Source: Styela clava (taxonomy: Eukaryota; Chordata; Ascidiacea; Stolidobranchia; Styelidae). Taken from it: a DNA stretch of 64,000 nucleotides. This document shows positions 1-11,879 of the stretch, piece after piece. Under the pieces are notes generated by a model. The model made no database searches, had not been told where the DNA came from, and saw only the letters and a program-made list of their open reading frames with translations. Where the stretch lies: contig NC_135251.1 in the NCBI RefSeq assembly GCF_964204865.1, positions 7,750,001 through 7,814,000 of the forward strand, given 5' to 3'. How positions within the stretch are numbered: position 1 is the stretch's first letter; the number at the start of each line of letters is the position of its first letter. Both the position numbers and the translations under genes were made by a program.

Positions 1-1957
1 TCAGATTATGATTTAAAAACATTAGCTCCTCAGCAGTATCAGGTGATAGTCTGTTTCGATGAGGCGTATAAATATTTCCGCCAATGCTAAATAGTCTTTC
101 ACTTTCGACAGAAGATGGTGGGCAGGAAAGATATTTGTTTGCCAGAGAACTCAAGCAAGGAAATATCGATTTATTTTGTTTCCACCAGTATATGGGATTC
201 TCGTCTTTTTCGATTCGGCGACATGAAACATATCTCTCAATCTCTGAGAATAATGTCAAAGATTCGCTTCTAGACGATTTCTTATTAGTGGCATGATCCT
301 CAGTTTCCATCACAAGACGATCATAACATTTTTCGAAATCCAAATCACTAAAGACGTCTTCACGCGGAGCCAAGTTACCGTTATCACTTCCCGACTCCGT
401 CCCACTTGAGCATGATGTTTCACTTTCGCCTGTATGAATTGCAGCGTCTAATTTGCGTTTCTCGAGCGTCTCCAACAATCTTTGGCGAATGGTACCTCGA
501 TGAAACTCCGAAGTTTCGATAAGGCGTTCCGCCCCAAAAAGGACGTCTTTATGCCTTGGGTCTAAGAATGTTGCGAGAATACAATTGTAGCTATCCATGT
601 ACTTTTGAAATCTTAGTTTTGCCGAAGTTTTGAATGAAGTCAGTGTCCCACCAAGACCATGAAATCTCGGTCCAGAAATTGCTACATCCAACAAGTGCAT
701 GATATATTTAACCTGTGGAATTATTTCTGATATCGTACTTGAACGAGCACTCAGTCGAACAGTAACTTTGTGGAATATTTCAAGGAGTTTCACTAATTTA
801 CCCATTAGATTCCACTTATTAGCATCGATTGTTGGTAAGTTAGGAGTATCGAGCACATAATTTGCAATAGCGACCTTTTGCTCAAACATTCGCTCCAACA
901 TGAGGTAGATACTATTCCACCTTGTCGGAACGCTGTTGAGGAGCTTATGCTGCGGCAAGGCATGCTGCTTTTGAAGTTTGGTGAGTTTGTTATTAGCCAG
1001 CGCTGAATGACTGAAGTGACTAACGATTCTTTTGCATTGTTCAAGCAATTCTTTAATTACATCTTGCTCCAAAATAGAATCCTTAAGGACTAGTTGGAGC
1101 GTATGCAGGAAACAAGGCAGAGCATCATAGCCCGTGTCCGCTATACCTCTCACCATATTTGATCCGTTGTCTCGCGCAAACACGTGAACTTTATAGCTGG
1201 GAATGTGGAATTCATGTAATACCTGATAGATAATATTTGTGATATTTGCAGAAGTGTGAGAATCCGGAAAATGAATTGTGCGTAGCACAATGACGTTATC
1301 TTGAAAATGTTCATCGATCGTATGGGCAGTAATGCTTAGAAACGGCGTGTTGTTTATACTTGTCCATATATCGCTGGTAAAACTTATATTTTCTGCATGC
1401 TGGACGATCATTTGAACTTTCTCTCGAACAGATTTATAGATTGACGGAATCACAGTTTCAGAAAAATATTTGCGACTAGGGATATTGTACCTGGGTTTTG
1501 TATGGCCCATTAAACGTTTAAAGCCCTCGTCTTCAACTATTGAGAACGGCTGACAGTCCGTTGCTATCATTTCTCCAATTAGTCGGTGTAAAACCTTGGC
1601 TTCAGAGCTGTTTATGTCTCACAATTTCGATCTTGAAAAAGCTTCTTCTACGCTGAGCTGTGATTTACGATCGCGGTTTGTTTCTCCAGATTCCGACTGA
1701 AATCGTTTGAAGTACGTCTCAACACTCGTACCTGTGTGCCTTTTGGCCTCTTCCTCTCGAATTCTTCTCTTTTCTGCCTCGAAATCTTTTGGGTGGTAAA
1801 TTTCAAGGTGCTTTTTCAAATTTGAGGTGGTAAACGATTTTGAGGATTTCCCGCCCCTGGACACAATGCCACCACACAGCTCGCATTTAACCTTACATTC
1901 ATCTTCTTTTACAACTTCAAAGAATTTCCATACCACACTACGCGATGGACCAGCCAT
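1..1957 (-). pseudogene. hAT-superfamily (ZBED-type) transposase, near intact, runs off window
   Basis: The start is the ATG at 1957-1955. The frame stays open for 652 codons to the window edge, broken only by one in-frame TGA at 1621-1619 (codon 113). I checked every codon from 1618 to 2 and found no other stop. A BED zinc finger comes first (C25-x2-C28 and H50-x4-H55). Then follow the hAT signatures: an RNase-H-like strand with SDIWTS, ARDNGSN for the second acidic residue, CFLHTLQL, TRWNS with MLER, and LDPRHK. The C-terminal dimerisation block has YWWKQN, SSVESERLFS and NRLSP. In hAT transposases these form the DDE catalytic core that cuts and pastes DNA in the nucleus. The downstream part would be missed by tools needing a stop, because it leaves the window. 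One TGA in an otherwise clean frame means a young inactive copy, a domesticated gene or a base error. I did not identify terminal repeats. Confidence 0.85.
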
Positions 1958-2744
1958 TTTCGCCAATCACTCAGGACAAATGCCGTTGAACCAGGAGAGC
2001 ATAAGTTTTTTTCTATTATATGACTTTAACTGTTGCGCCGTAATAAAAATGGGAAGGTGCTGTCCTATGATTTGCGAAAAATCACCAACTGGGAACTACA
2101 AGGCGCATTATGAATGTTGGAATTTTTGCGGTTACCCAATTTTCCACAAAATGCTTTTCTGTTTGAAGTCTTTATCCTTATAGTTAGAAGCACTGATATT
2201 TATTTAGGCGCACTGTGATATACATTCTCTAGAAAGACCGGATCCCGGTAATTTGTAGTTTTGTATACGGATCTTTGGTGAAAATAGTTGAGTAGCCTTG
2301 GCCTACCTATCGTTTCCGCTGGTAACTAAGCAAAATGCGTGCGATTTACAGCGTGTAAAATGCGTGAAGACAACATCGCTGAGCTCCCAAAACAAAATAT
2401 ATGCTGCGTTTTTCATTTTCAATTTGTGGACACTTTCCATTTGCTGCCGCGGCACGAAAATCCGAGAGTCACTTTATTGCGCGCATTTTTAATCACATTC
2501 AACGTCTCGTCAGCACCGATCATTGCATCATGACGCGTTTTCGCACTGTACGTTGAATTCTGCGAGAAAAAACTAGTTCTCGATCGCAGTGATCCCGCCC
2601 CTATAGGGAGTGAACAGTGAAACATCCCACTCAAATTTTAAAGTTTGGTAATAAAATTTAAAATTTACTCATAATACCCAATATATTATCCCAATATTGT
2701 AAATGTCTAACTTGTACACTTGTTTCGTAAAAAATGCAACATAC

Positions 2745-4409
2745 CTGAGCAGCCATGCGCATTTGATCTTTTAGTGTGGTATGGCGGCCTTCGCCATTTT
2801 TGAGAAAATCGGACAAATTGCCATGCTCCGTATACTCAATTACCAATATCTTCTTCTCTGAATCAAAGAATAAATCTCATATCAATCAGGGTTGAAGCGT
2901 TATATACCGCAATAGTCATTTAGTCACAATAGTTATACAATACTATTAAAATTCATTTGTCATAGCTTCACTTTTACAAAGTTAATAAAAAGTGACAGCC
3001 TACAATGAATTTCTAATAGTCGTCATGTAATTAGTTCAACTCTCATAAATATAATAACACACTTTAAAAGACTTTTCAAATTTGCAAAGGTTCAGTAATG
3101 CTGTGAAATGATTACGAAGGCCTACTAATATTGAATAATATTTGTTGTTTGCTTACCGATTACCGCGCCATACAATTTCACAATGTTTTTGTGAGTCAGC
3201 CTTTTCAAAATGTTGAACTCGTTTTCGAAATCAGTCCCGGGAATCTTACTTTCTGGTTTCCACGCCTTTATCATCACGTTTTGATTACCGAAGTTACCTT
3301 GTGAACAAATACAATAAGGTGATGGGGAAAAGATAAAGATATAAATTATATAATTAATAGTAAGTTGGTGATTATGATTGAGTTCGCTCAAAAAATTGTC
3401 ACAAAAATCATATATAGACTTTCACATGGTTGTATTAGTTTTCCAAATTGTAATTCTATTTTACGATAAAATTCACTCAATTGGTTTGTTCAGTTCAGAC
3501 AACGGATATCCTATAAGTAACATCTACTGCAAGCTGGCGTCTCACTCATGTGTGATTACTCACGATGGCCTTGCGATATTTAAATAAAACCATGAAAACG
3601 AGTGAGTAATTGTCGGTTGTTTGGTAAACCCTTTACGTTGGATATACGAATTTTTCGTCAACTGCAAACAATGCCTGCACTCCCGCTCCACACAGTTAGA
3701 TTACAACCGTATGTATTATACGCGCCTGATTCCTCTATATCTGTATTGTGATTGGTTAAACAAAAGTTCGGTTTCAAACATATGCGCAATCTAGAATCAA
3801 TATACCTATCCACACGTTCACAAAGTCTGTGGCCAGAATTTTTCTCTTTTTAACGATCTGACTCTCGTCAATATGTATCCAATCTTCAATCTCTTTTGTT
3901 TTGATCGAATCTGAGTCATATAGAATTTTTATGAGTGAAAATGAGTTTTTATGGGCGCAGTATTAGGCGTGTGTTTAAGCCTAGTGCATTTGCACTTGAA
4001 CCGAAGATAGAATTGTCCTAAAATTCGTCTTGTAAATGTAATGTATCGGGATTTACCTTCTGGCCACTTGTTGTACCAGAATTTTTTTTTTCCAAAATCT
4101 CTATAGATCACAAGTATATCACTTCAATCCCAAGTAAGTTCACGGATTGCTATGTTTATTTACTTCTATATAATTCAATAAAAATCTTTTAGAGCGTAAA
4201 GCAGTTTCGCCGTAAGAGGTTGAAAAATTATGTAGTTAATAATAGTATCAATTTACCTTCTGCTAACTCCTTGTTTTCCTCGGCAGAGTCACGAAACGTA
4301 TTGGTAATACTAGCATAAATGGCAACAGATTCGTTTTTCTTTAGGTATCCTTTATAAACAAAAACACGATGTGCGTAATATAAATTATCTGCCATTTCAA
4401 CAGATTTCG
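2745..4409 (-). CDS. Src-like tyrosine-kinase N-lobe and hinge exons, copy 1 (truncated gene)
   Basis: Three exons are supported by splice sites and phase. Exon 4409-4257 (153 nt, phase 1 to 1) has a kinase-like strand VYKGYL followed by VAIYAS, where a kinase would have Lys. Exon 3297-3157 (141 nt) gives NFGNQNVMIKAWKPE with the ATP-site Lys in VMIK, then FENEF carrying the alpha-C Glu and HKNIVKLYGAV. Exon 2857-2745 (113 nt) gives KKILVIEYTEHGNLSDFL, the hinge and alpha-D region, and ends MAAQ at a CAG|GTATGT donor. These match the Src-family N-lobe. The C-lobe exons expected next are absent: the duplication ends at 2006 and hAT DNA follows. Copy 2 has the same exons and does continue. This copy is therefore truncated, or its C-lobe lies left of the hAT element outside the window. 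The start of the 4409 exon is chosen by phase and is the least certain boundary. Confidence 0.7.
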
Positions 4410-4449
4410 CTAAAATCTGATCTAACGTAAAACACTGTCCAAATGAACT

Positions 4450-7398
4450 TTAGCATTCATTAGATTTGAAATTGAAAACAGGTTTACTTGAACCGTGTTG
4501 TTTGAAGACATCATGCTGCAAGATCTCCGAAGTTGTTGGTCGTTCAGAGGGATTTTGCTTCAGCATCGTGGTTAGCAAAGACTTTCCATGATCGCGATCT
4601 GGTATTTGCAGTTGATCGATGTTCAAATTTTCATTTCGTTTTATGTAGTGATTCCAAGAATGGGGATCATATCCGAAAACGTGTTTACCGTGCGACCAAA
4701 CATATCCGAATATCAGCGCAAGAGAATATACATCAGATCCTTTGCCAATGTCCCTGGTGCCTTTGAGCAACTCGGGTGAACGCCAGCCATCAGTACCAGG
4801 CTGAACCATACTTTGAACTGTGAATTCACGTCCACTGGTCATTATTTTCGAAAGGCCAAAATCGCAAAGTTTTACCACATTCCCAATAAGCAACACGTTA
4901 TGGGGTTTAAGATCCCGATTCAGAACATCATTATTGTGAAGGAAATCTAACCCCAGAGCAATTTGAAACGTGAAAGATATGTATTTATCGGCGTCAAAGG
5001 GAATCTTCTCCTTGATTTCCGACTCAATATAATCGTAGAGATTCAATGGATCGCACTTCTCCATTGCGATGTATATACACGACTGACCGTGATACTTGAA
5101 TGTATCGGTGAACAAGCGCTCGACAATATTTACATGATGAGGAACAGCAAAATGAATTTGCGCTTCACGTCGTTCGCGCTCGCCATCGCGTAAGATTTTA
5201 ACCGCAATTTCGCGATCACCAACAACTTTACTACGCAAGGTGGCGCGAAAGATTCGCGAATCAACGCTAATGGGGTTTTCTTCAGAAACTGCGATGAACG
5301 GAATCAAGTTGAATTGACCTAAAAAGAAGAAATGACAGAAAATTGAAAATAAATGTATTGCAAAAGGCAGTTACTTTACAGCAATGGTTCCCAACCGCTG
5401 CTCCGCGGTCCCGCAACGGCAGTTCTCTGCCAGTCTGTTAGAATTTCGTTGTTTTAGCTGCCAGAGTAAACACAAAAAGACGAAGTTACGTTCCTTTTTT
5501 AGGTGATTTAACTTCCGTGTTAAACTAATTTTAGGTCCTGTCAATAAAATGTTTGGGAAATTATCTCCAGTGTCTTGGTTATAAAGATTTATTACACGTG
5601 CGTGATTTAATCCAATTTGCTAATGTATGAAGCGTATTGTATTCCATTCCCAATGATGCCAATTGACAAGTACCATTTAAAAAGTAAGAGAATATAAATT
5701 CTTAAATTCACCGTACTACTGAAATAATATTGTCAAATTATTTAACTTCCCGAGCCAAACTTTTTTTTGTTAGGATAGCAAGTAAATCCGAATTTTCATT
5801 TTAAATACTAACAAAAACTAAACTACTAGGTTCAATTTTTTTTTCAAATTTACTGAATTACATAAAAATGGTAGGCCTATATAAATGCTCATTGGTTTAT
5901 GTATAGCAAAACAGTGAAGAGGTCATGACTTTTGTTATTCTAATCTGTTGAATGATACATAGTACTGACACAACATTTGCACCTATAAACTGCACCAGGA
6001 CCATTTGAACTTGCATGTTTTAGAACCCATGGGTCCACTCATGGACTTTTGTTTCCACGTTATAAAATGGGAAAAACTCATGTAATCCATGTTAAAAAAA
6101 GGTGAACCATAACATTTTTCAGAGAAGCACTTAGAGATCCACATAGCCCAATAGGAATGAATTTGTCTCTTCCTGTACTTCGCAAGGCGTAAATTGGGTC
6201 TAGAAACGCCCACCTCTTAGAACTTCGAATGAATGTTAATTCAGTTTCCAAACAACGCAATTTCTGCGACAACGCTCTTTATGCCTTTGTTTATGTTTTA
6301 ATTACGTTGCTATTTTATTGGCTCATGATTTTACAACTTGCATTTTAGAATATCATTTTGTTCAAATATACAGAGTTGCTCACGTCCATGGGTGCACATG
6401 TTTGTGGATGTAAATGTCTATGGATGCAATTGTTCACGGATGCTAAAATCTCAAGTGCAGTTTACGGGTGTAAATGAACGTGTATGCAAATATCCTTGAG
6501 TGCAACTGCCTGGGAGTGCAAATGTTCATAGTTCTAAATGTACTTGGGTACAAATGTATATGAATGCAAATATTCTTGAGTGCAAATACCCGTGAGTGCG
6601 AATGTTCATGGTTCTAAATGTACGTGGGTGCTAAAGCACGTTAGTTCAAATGTCCTTGGTGCAAGTGTAAATGTTGCGACAGCACTATTCATTGTTGAAC
6701 AGAAGCATTATGTGCATTTGCACTGACACTATGTATTATTGAACTGCTAAAATATGCTGAAGATAAAAAGTGCTAAAATATCGATTAGGCTTACAATTGA
6801 ATCTCACCTTCGACCCCATACGTATTTGTAGACGCTGTGAAAATAAGTAAATGACCAAATAAATACATTTCATTTCAACTTCAGTTGGTAAAGATTCCAT
6901 AATGACAGTATAGGCTGGGGTTACTATATTTCAAAATGCAAAATTTCAGGAAAATTTTCATATATATTCAACACACCAAATTTTGGGTCACTCCAAGGCG
7001 ACAGTATGAGTAGTAATTTATAATTAATGCTAGTTATACAAATATCTGAGTTATCACAACGCGAAATAAATTTTACCCTTCTAAGATTACAACGTATATA
7101 TATGCCGTTGGATTATCGTCGGAATCGAAGTAAATTATAACGATACACAATGTTAAAACCATAAAATATAATAATAAATGCGTATCACAATACCCACTTT
7201 TGATTATTTTTTAAAATTACCTTGTTCATATTTGTTGATAACGGTCTTGTTGACAATCTTATCGCCCAAAACTGAGCCGCGGAAATCCCCGCCTTTAACA
7301 TCAACACCTCTAGATGGATCTTGGAAAAAATGATGAAAAGTTTTATTAGTAGAAGTAGTGACTCGATTCTTCACAGGATAATCTATAGTTCCTGACAT
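4450..7398 (-). CDS. IRE1-like Ser/Thr kinase without sensor or KEN RNase domain, copy 1
   Basis: Exon 1 is 7398-7221: ATG directly after an in-frame TAA, 59 codons plus one base, donor CAAG|GTAATT. The terminal exon is 5318-4450: acceptor TTCTTTTTAG, stop TAA. Joined they give 348 residues; a 27-nt exon (6834-6808) can be added in frame. Kinase landmarks in the 348-residue form: AVK Lys at about 100, NRDLKPHN at 194-201 (His of HRD replaced by Asn, Asp and Asn kept), DFG at 212-214, then PGTDGWRSPELL. The GTxGWxxPE signature and LKPHN point to the IRE1/RNase L kinase group. IRE1 senses unfolded protein in the ER and carries a KEN RNase after the kinase. This protein ends about 20 residues after the last kinase helix and has no visible signal peptide or membrane segment, so it should be a free cytosolic kinase. 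Whether it signals or regulates another kinase is unknown. Confidence 0.78.
6386..6675. repeat. Degenerate minisatellite, unit about 20 bp
   Basis: About fourteen imperfect repeats of a roughly 20-bp unit resembling GAGTGCAAATGTTCATGG are seen. They recur as GTGCAAATG or TGCAAATA with variable GG/TT spacers. The array lies in an intron of the IRE1-like kinase gene. It is kept almost unchanged in copy 2 (39991-40280). No coding sense is apparent. Confidence 0.6.
6808..6834 (-). CDS. 27-nt phase-1 micro-exon of the kinase gene, copy 1
   Basis: On the minus strand an acceptor (TTATTTTCACAG) and a donor (GAAG|GTGAGA) enclose exactly 27 nt. With a phase-1 upstream exon it adds STNTYGVEG-like residues and keeps phase 1. 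It can sit between exon 1 (7398-7221) and either the IRE1-like exon (5318) or the tyrosine-kinase exons. Both copies keep it. No transcript evidence is available, so use is inferred. Confidence 0.5.
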
Positions 7399-7440
7399 TT
7401 ATAGTTCTGCTTGGAAAAAATGCAATTTCCACTGAGCGTC

Positions 7441-8345
7441 AGAACTCTGAGCTGGAGTTGGGTACTGCGCAGCCACCAGAGGGGTTACCGTGTCAAAATA
7501 TCCCCCTTTTCAGAATTTTTGGAACACCGTTGGTAAACTATATTCTCACAAATTCCCCACAAGTATCCAACTGCACCTTACGTCTAGAAAGATGACAACT
7601 GGGCGTTCAGTTTAAAAAACCAAGCTGAAAACTATACCGTAATTACTAAAGTTAAAGAGTCGATTGTATTCACAGCCTTCTCATTCACTTTTAAATTTCC
7701 ATCGGTGCTGCACTCACTTTTTTTGGATTATGATGATATATTGATATATGAATACACCGACATATTTTACTATTCCGAAAAATGTTTTCGATTCTGGAAT
7801 TCAGTATACATTCAAAAATTCCACATAAATATTATTCGCTTTAGGAAGTAAGCTTCAATTTTGTTATGACGGCAGAGCAGATATATATAAATAAAATATA
7901 TGGTATGTGTGATGTAATCAAGATTTGAAGTGTACTTGATGCTGAATAATAGTAGAGAATTAGAAAACAGCGCAATATTTATATTATATTGAATGCAGCT
8001 TTTATTTAGGCAAGCACAAAAACGTCAAATTGAATCGTTGCCAAGTGTTTAAAATCGTACAGTAAAAACTACGTGCACTTGGAAAAAATACAGTGTAGAA
8101 CAGATAACGATATTGAATAAGAACTTAAACTTTTAATAGGAAATGAACTCGGCCAGAGCATCTTTACGTTAGCATAACTGCGTTTCAAGGGATACAAGTA
8201 TAATTATAATCATATTTATGAGTTATAATCTCATTGGACCAGCGATAAGACTCCAAATTTTAAATTTTTCGCTTTTTATATGGAACGCACAAACAACAGG
8301 GTTCCTCATTTCAGAAAACCGCGCATCGTAATAAAAGTTGGGATT
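7441..8345. other. Noncoding stretch upstream of the kinase first exon
   Basis: No gene, RNA or repeat is recognised. The sequence is AT-rich. The part around 7770-7860 resembles the hAT-type terminal sequence at 63707-63850 (shared ATGTTTTCGA, TCTGGAATTC and AAGTAAGCTTCAAT words), so an old degenerate hAT copy may lie here. The same stretch is in copy 2. Confidence 0.3.
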
Positions 8346-8590
8346 ACACTCGCCACCGCACCTCTGAATAACCCTCGTGGGTTCGCAGGTTTACGCAACC
8401 GCTGGTCAATTGCGGCTTCCTCCACCATCAAGTTCATGCTTCCGAAAACAAATAACTGGCTAACTAATCCTATACCCGATATGGACTGGTAACCTGACAA
8501 GAGGACGTTGTTCGCTATGTGGTTAAGTCGTCCTATCGGCTTTTCTCTCCCCCGTGATAAATATGTAAATCCTACCCTAATCTTATCCTA
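8346..8590 (+). repeat. tRNA-derived SINE, 5' part internally deleted (copy 1)
   Basis: This belongs to the SINE family seen best at 46367-46702 and 17244-17573. It keeps the body from CTCGCCACCGCACC, the ACTGGCTAACTAATCC block, CTATCGGCTTTTCTCTC and the conserved GATAAATATGTAAATCCTA tail. The head is shortened: the box B region (GGGTTCGCAGG) is joined directly to the CGCAACCGCTGG body. Its partner in copy 2 is 41951-42195, so it predates the duplication. Confidence 0.85.
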
Positions 8591-8859
8591 GTTGAAGAAA
8601 CGCACATGGTAGTCCCATATGAACGCCTTCCAATGAGGCATTAATACATGTGCTTCGAATCAACGCAGCATGTTTGATGTTAATTGATAAAGTAAGACTC
8701 CGAACCGAGTGAATAGCGGTGGAACAGAGGAAGCGTAGAGATGTGGTCAAACATCAGGCTGGGTTGAAACCCCACAGGGTAGATCGAGCTGTAGGAAATC
8801 AACCTACCCTATCTTTACGCAAGCAGTTCAGGGAAATAGGTAAGCGGTGAGCGATAACA

Positions 8860-8931
8860 TATAAAGAACATCAGTTTCATTATTATTTTGGTTTTTATAA
8901 AGAACATCAGTTTCATTATTATTTTGGTTTT
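8860..8931. repeat. Two tandem 36-bp units
   Basis: Units 8860-8895 and 8896-8931 are identical over TATAAAGAACATCAG and the following TTTCATTATTATTTTGG. They produce the repeated KTKIIMKLMFFI string in an open frame on the minus strand, which I take to be noncoding. Copy 2 has the same doublet at 42465-42536. Confidence 0.8.
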
Positions 8932-9231
8932 ATATATAGAAAACCAAAATTTGGAAGTCCTTAGGGCCTCTGAAAGGCATGATTCGGCCCTGCTAGGCAC
9001 ACATTCACAAATTTTCAGAATTTCATTTTGAAATTTTTGCACATACGACCGTAAACTTAGAATATTCATGCAAAATTCGCTAAGACGATAACGCCCGTTT
9101 CGATACATTTGCAAATGACAATCTTTTCAGTAGCGATTCTGTCAGTGGTGGATTGATGAACGCACAATAAACATTGAATGCAAGAATAATTATGTTTATC
9201 AATAAATACAAAATATTAACTTTGAAATTAC

Positions 9232-9253
9232 CTTCGCGTGATGATTCAGCCAT
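9232..9253 (-). CDS. Candidate alternative first exon MAESSRE, copy 1
   Basis: ATG at 9253 directly follows an in-frame TAA, reads MAESSRE, and ends GAAG|GTAATT at 9232 in phase 1. That donor and phase equal those of the 7398-7221 first exon, so it could splice to the IRE1-like exon, the micro-exon or the tyrosine-kinase exons. It is conserved at 42858-42837. It is only 22 nt, so the call rests on the ATG, donor and phase. Confidence 0.35.
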
Positions 9254-9878
9254 TTATTCCATAAAAAGTTCAGATGAGGAGTAATTAATTCCCTTCAAAT
9301 TTGAAAACCTTTTGTTCTATATGCAAGTATGAGATATTTCTATTCTCCAATAAGGGTCTTCAATATTTCCAAGTATACAAAAATATTTCCTAACTGATAA
9401 TTCGAAAAATACTTTTATAACAAAATTTGCCGTTATTGTTTGCAATTTTAGACTGTAAATTGCATCTGGCATCTGAGAACTCTGAAAATAATTCTAGTAA
9501 GCGTCATAATAATATGGTTTTTGTAAATTGGAGTGGTGATTTCAGACATTTAATGCCTAAACAAAATGGGCTATTTTAGTGAAAGTAAACTGTTTTCAAA
9601 ATTATCAGTTACTAAATTCAAAATATAACGAGTTTGTTTATTTGCCTGCAACTTGAACGGTTCACCATGTTGTAATTATTATCCCGTGCGAATATAAAAA
9701 AAAATTGAAACTGATATGAAAAATTGATCAATAAGATACGAGTTAATTAAACGGTCGATAATCGATTGGCTAGGTATACATTTTACAAATTAAAAATACC
9801 TGATTTATTCTGAATTTATGCAACAAACTTAGCAATATTTGCGTGCGGTAACTATAAAATGAAGCTAACGATCTTGTA

Positions 9879-9964
9879 TTAATGATTTGTATCCAAAATA
9901 AAAGTTGAAGCGTCAGTATCCATAGCTGCCAAATTTACTAATTTTTCAAGACTCAGTTCTCGGT
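9879..9964 (-). CDS. Candidate terminal exon of an unknown gene, copy 1
   Basis: On the minus strand an acceptor (TTATTCATTGCAG) is followed by a phase-1 reading frame of 27 residues beginning DRELSLEKLVNLAAMDTD and ending in TAA. The frame is kept in copy 2 (43568-43483). I recognise no family and cannot see the exons that would precede it. It could also be chance. Confidence 0.3.
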
Positions 9965-10103
9965 CTGCAATGAATAAATGTAGATAATGAAATCTGTTTT
10001 GGTATGTTGCCTCATTACATACTCGGAATATAACGGTTTTTGAAGAAAGCCTTTTACACCTCGAACTCGCAGGCAGGTTCAAAACTGCATATAGGTCGCT
10101 CAA

Positions 10104-11580
10104 AACAGAAAAGTCCGGATTTTAACGAAAAGGTGTACCCTTTGTGTGTCATATTTTATATTCAAATGCATTGGACCAAAGTAGCAAACGTCTAGAAGTT
10201 GTGTCTATTCGAGCGTTACGTTTCTTAGTCGTTTATACAGTCAAAACGCCAGCTGGCATATAAATCCCTACAAAATGGCCTAATTTAATGGAATTTCAGA
10301 GTTACGTGCGATCCTATTCTGGATTGAAATTTTACTCGAAGATTTTCTCATAGATTCGATAAAGAATATACGAGCGATTCCAATCTTGAAGTTTTAATCG
10401 TGTCTAATTTTTAAATGATGCTTGTTATAACCGTTCAATGCGTAGAAGAGGGCAGAGAAATAATGTATACTGCATTCTAGAGATGCATAAAATGTTTGCT
10501 AATTCTTCAGTTTATCTTATTGGTAACTTTTTTTTAATTTAAGTTCGAGTAGATTTGCAATTGTGGGTCTTAAACATGCTGCTTCCATAGTTAAGTCATG
10601 TATCAGGGACATGGGGAAAACGTGAGCCAAGTGTGGAACAAGTAAAGCTGGGTCTATTAAGCTTCATTATATCCGCTTTATAAACAGGTTTATGTTGTTT
10701 TACGAAAAGCCTGAATGAATTTGTTTGGGTTCGTTTTTATAATAGAGAAAAATTGATCGTTATGCCAAGCTTTAGTAACATTTTTGCCAAATAACCAAAT
10801 TATCCATTGCGCAATGCTGAAATCAGCAGTATGACAAAATAAAAATGAAAAGGATGAGAAAAAAATTGGAAGAGTTTAACAGAGTATAGCTAGCTAGATA
10901 TAAGTCTATAATTTGAAGTTTCGTTTTGACGGCAAAAAAGGTTTTTCAATCTAATATACTTCGCTACACTATATATATATCTTTATCGCCCATATTTTTG
11001 CAATGTTGCGTTTTATGATCTCGTTGAATCATTTGAAATTAAACATTTACCACAGTCGCAAAATTAACTGACCATAAGGATTAGTTGCAATCCTACAAGT
11101 AACTCAGAGGTAAACTTCCAGAAGTTTTTCGGTTGTTCCAAATCAAAGTAGCTGCATGTGTATGTTTAATAATAATTTTGTTAATTTTCGCAGCATATTT
11201 GGCTACTCGCTGCGTTGTAGATTACACAGTTTGGGTACAAGTCCCAAGCTCCCATCTCAACCACCGTGCAATGAATTTTCTTCTCCGTGATGTGTAATAA
11301 ATTAAGTAACAAGGTCGAACCAATGTCCGGTTTTTCCGGATAAAAGTAGCTGCTTGTGTATGACCCTATTTTGAGCGGAAGCGAAATTTTTGGAACTTGA
11401 AAAGCGATTCGTAAAAGCCACAGCGACGAAAAGTATCTTTAGTGCAGTAATAGTGAAGATGACTCAGCGAAACAAAACCTTTTTCTATTGTATATGTGAA
11501 GCAGAACGATTCGATAAATAGACTCTATATCTATTTGTCGTTAATTTACTGTTTTAACACACTATCTAATACCGCATTTT
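10104..11580. other. Noncoding stretch where copy-to-copy identity falls
   Basis: No gene is seen. At about 10200 (43800 in copy 2) the near-identity of the duplication gives way to frequent substitutions. From 10385 to 10455 the copies cannot be aligned. A B-box-like GGGTACAAGTCCC (copy 2: GGGTTCAAGTCCC, about 47570) may be a relic of a different tRNA-derived SINE. Confidence 0.4.
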
Positions 11581-11646
11581 AGTTTGGTACAATGTTCATC
11601 AACTTCATCAGTTCAATCGTTTATACTTGTCAGTTTATTTAGACAG

Positions 11647-11878
11647 ACCAGAATTGAAATTGTGGAGGGGTTTTTCTTATTATGTTGTTGTTGCCCTTGT
11701 TATTATCTTTCTTGTTGGTATTTTTGTCCTCGTCCTTATCTCGTCAACTACTGTAATTATTGCTTTGAAATTTTCAGTGGTTGAAGATTGTATTTTTCAC
11801 TAGTAGGTTGTCGCTTTTATTTACAGTACTTCAAAAATTCATGGAATTCGTATTTTTGTGTTCGATGATGTCAATAAA
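11647..11878 (+). pseudogene. Frame-shifted last exon of a one-pass membrane protein, copy 1
   Basis: This is the counterpart of 47998-48108. After an AGACAG acceptor the text is homologous. One extra base in the GTGGAGGGGTTTTTC stretch shifts the frame, so the hydrophobic strand YYVVVALVIIFLVGIF is read out of frame with the upstream part. An AATAAA lies at about 11872. Read as a decayed copy; noncoding in both copies is possible. Confidence 0.35.
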
Positions 11879-11879
11879 A

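Noticed and set aside
3929-4111. Possible exon ending FWYNKWPE with a GTAAAT donor before the N-lobe exon
   Set aside because: It crosses an A-run of 10 in copy 1 and 12 in copy 2, which shifts the frame and brings a stop in copy 2; its acceptor phase also does not fit.
5382-5470. CAATGGTTCCCAACCGCTGC text, resembling a hAT end, in both copies
   Set aside because: Only one end is recognisable, with no inverted partner or target duplication nearby; possibly an old relic.
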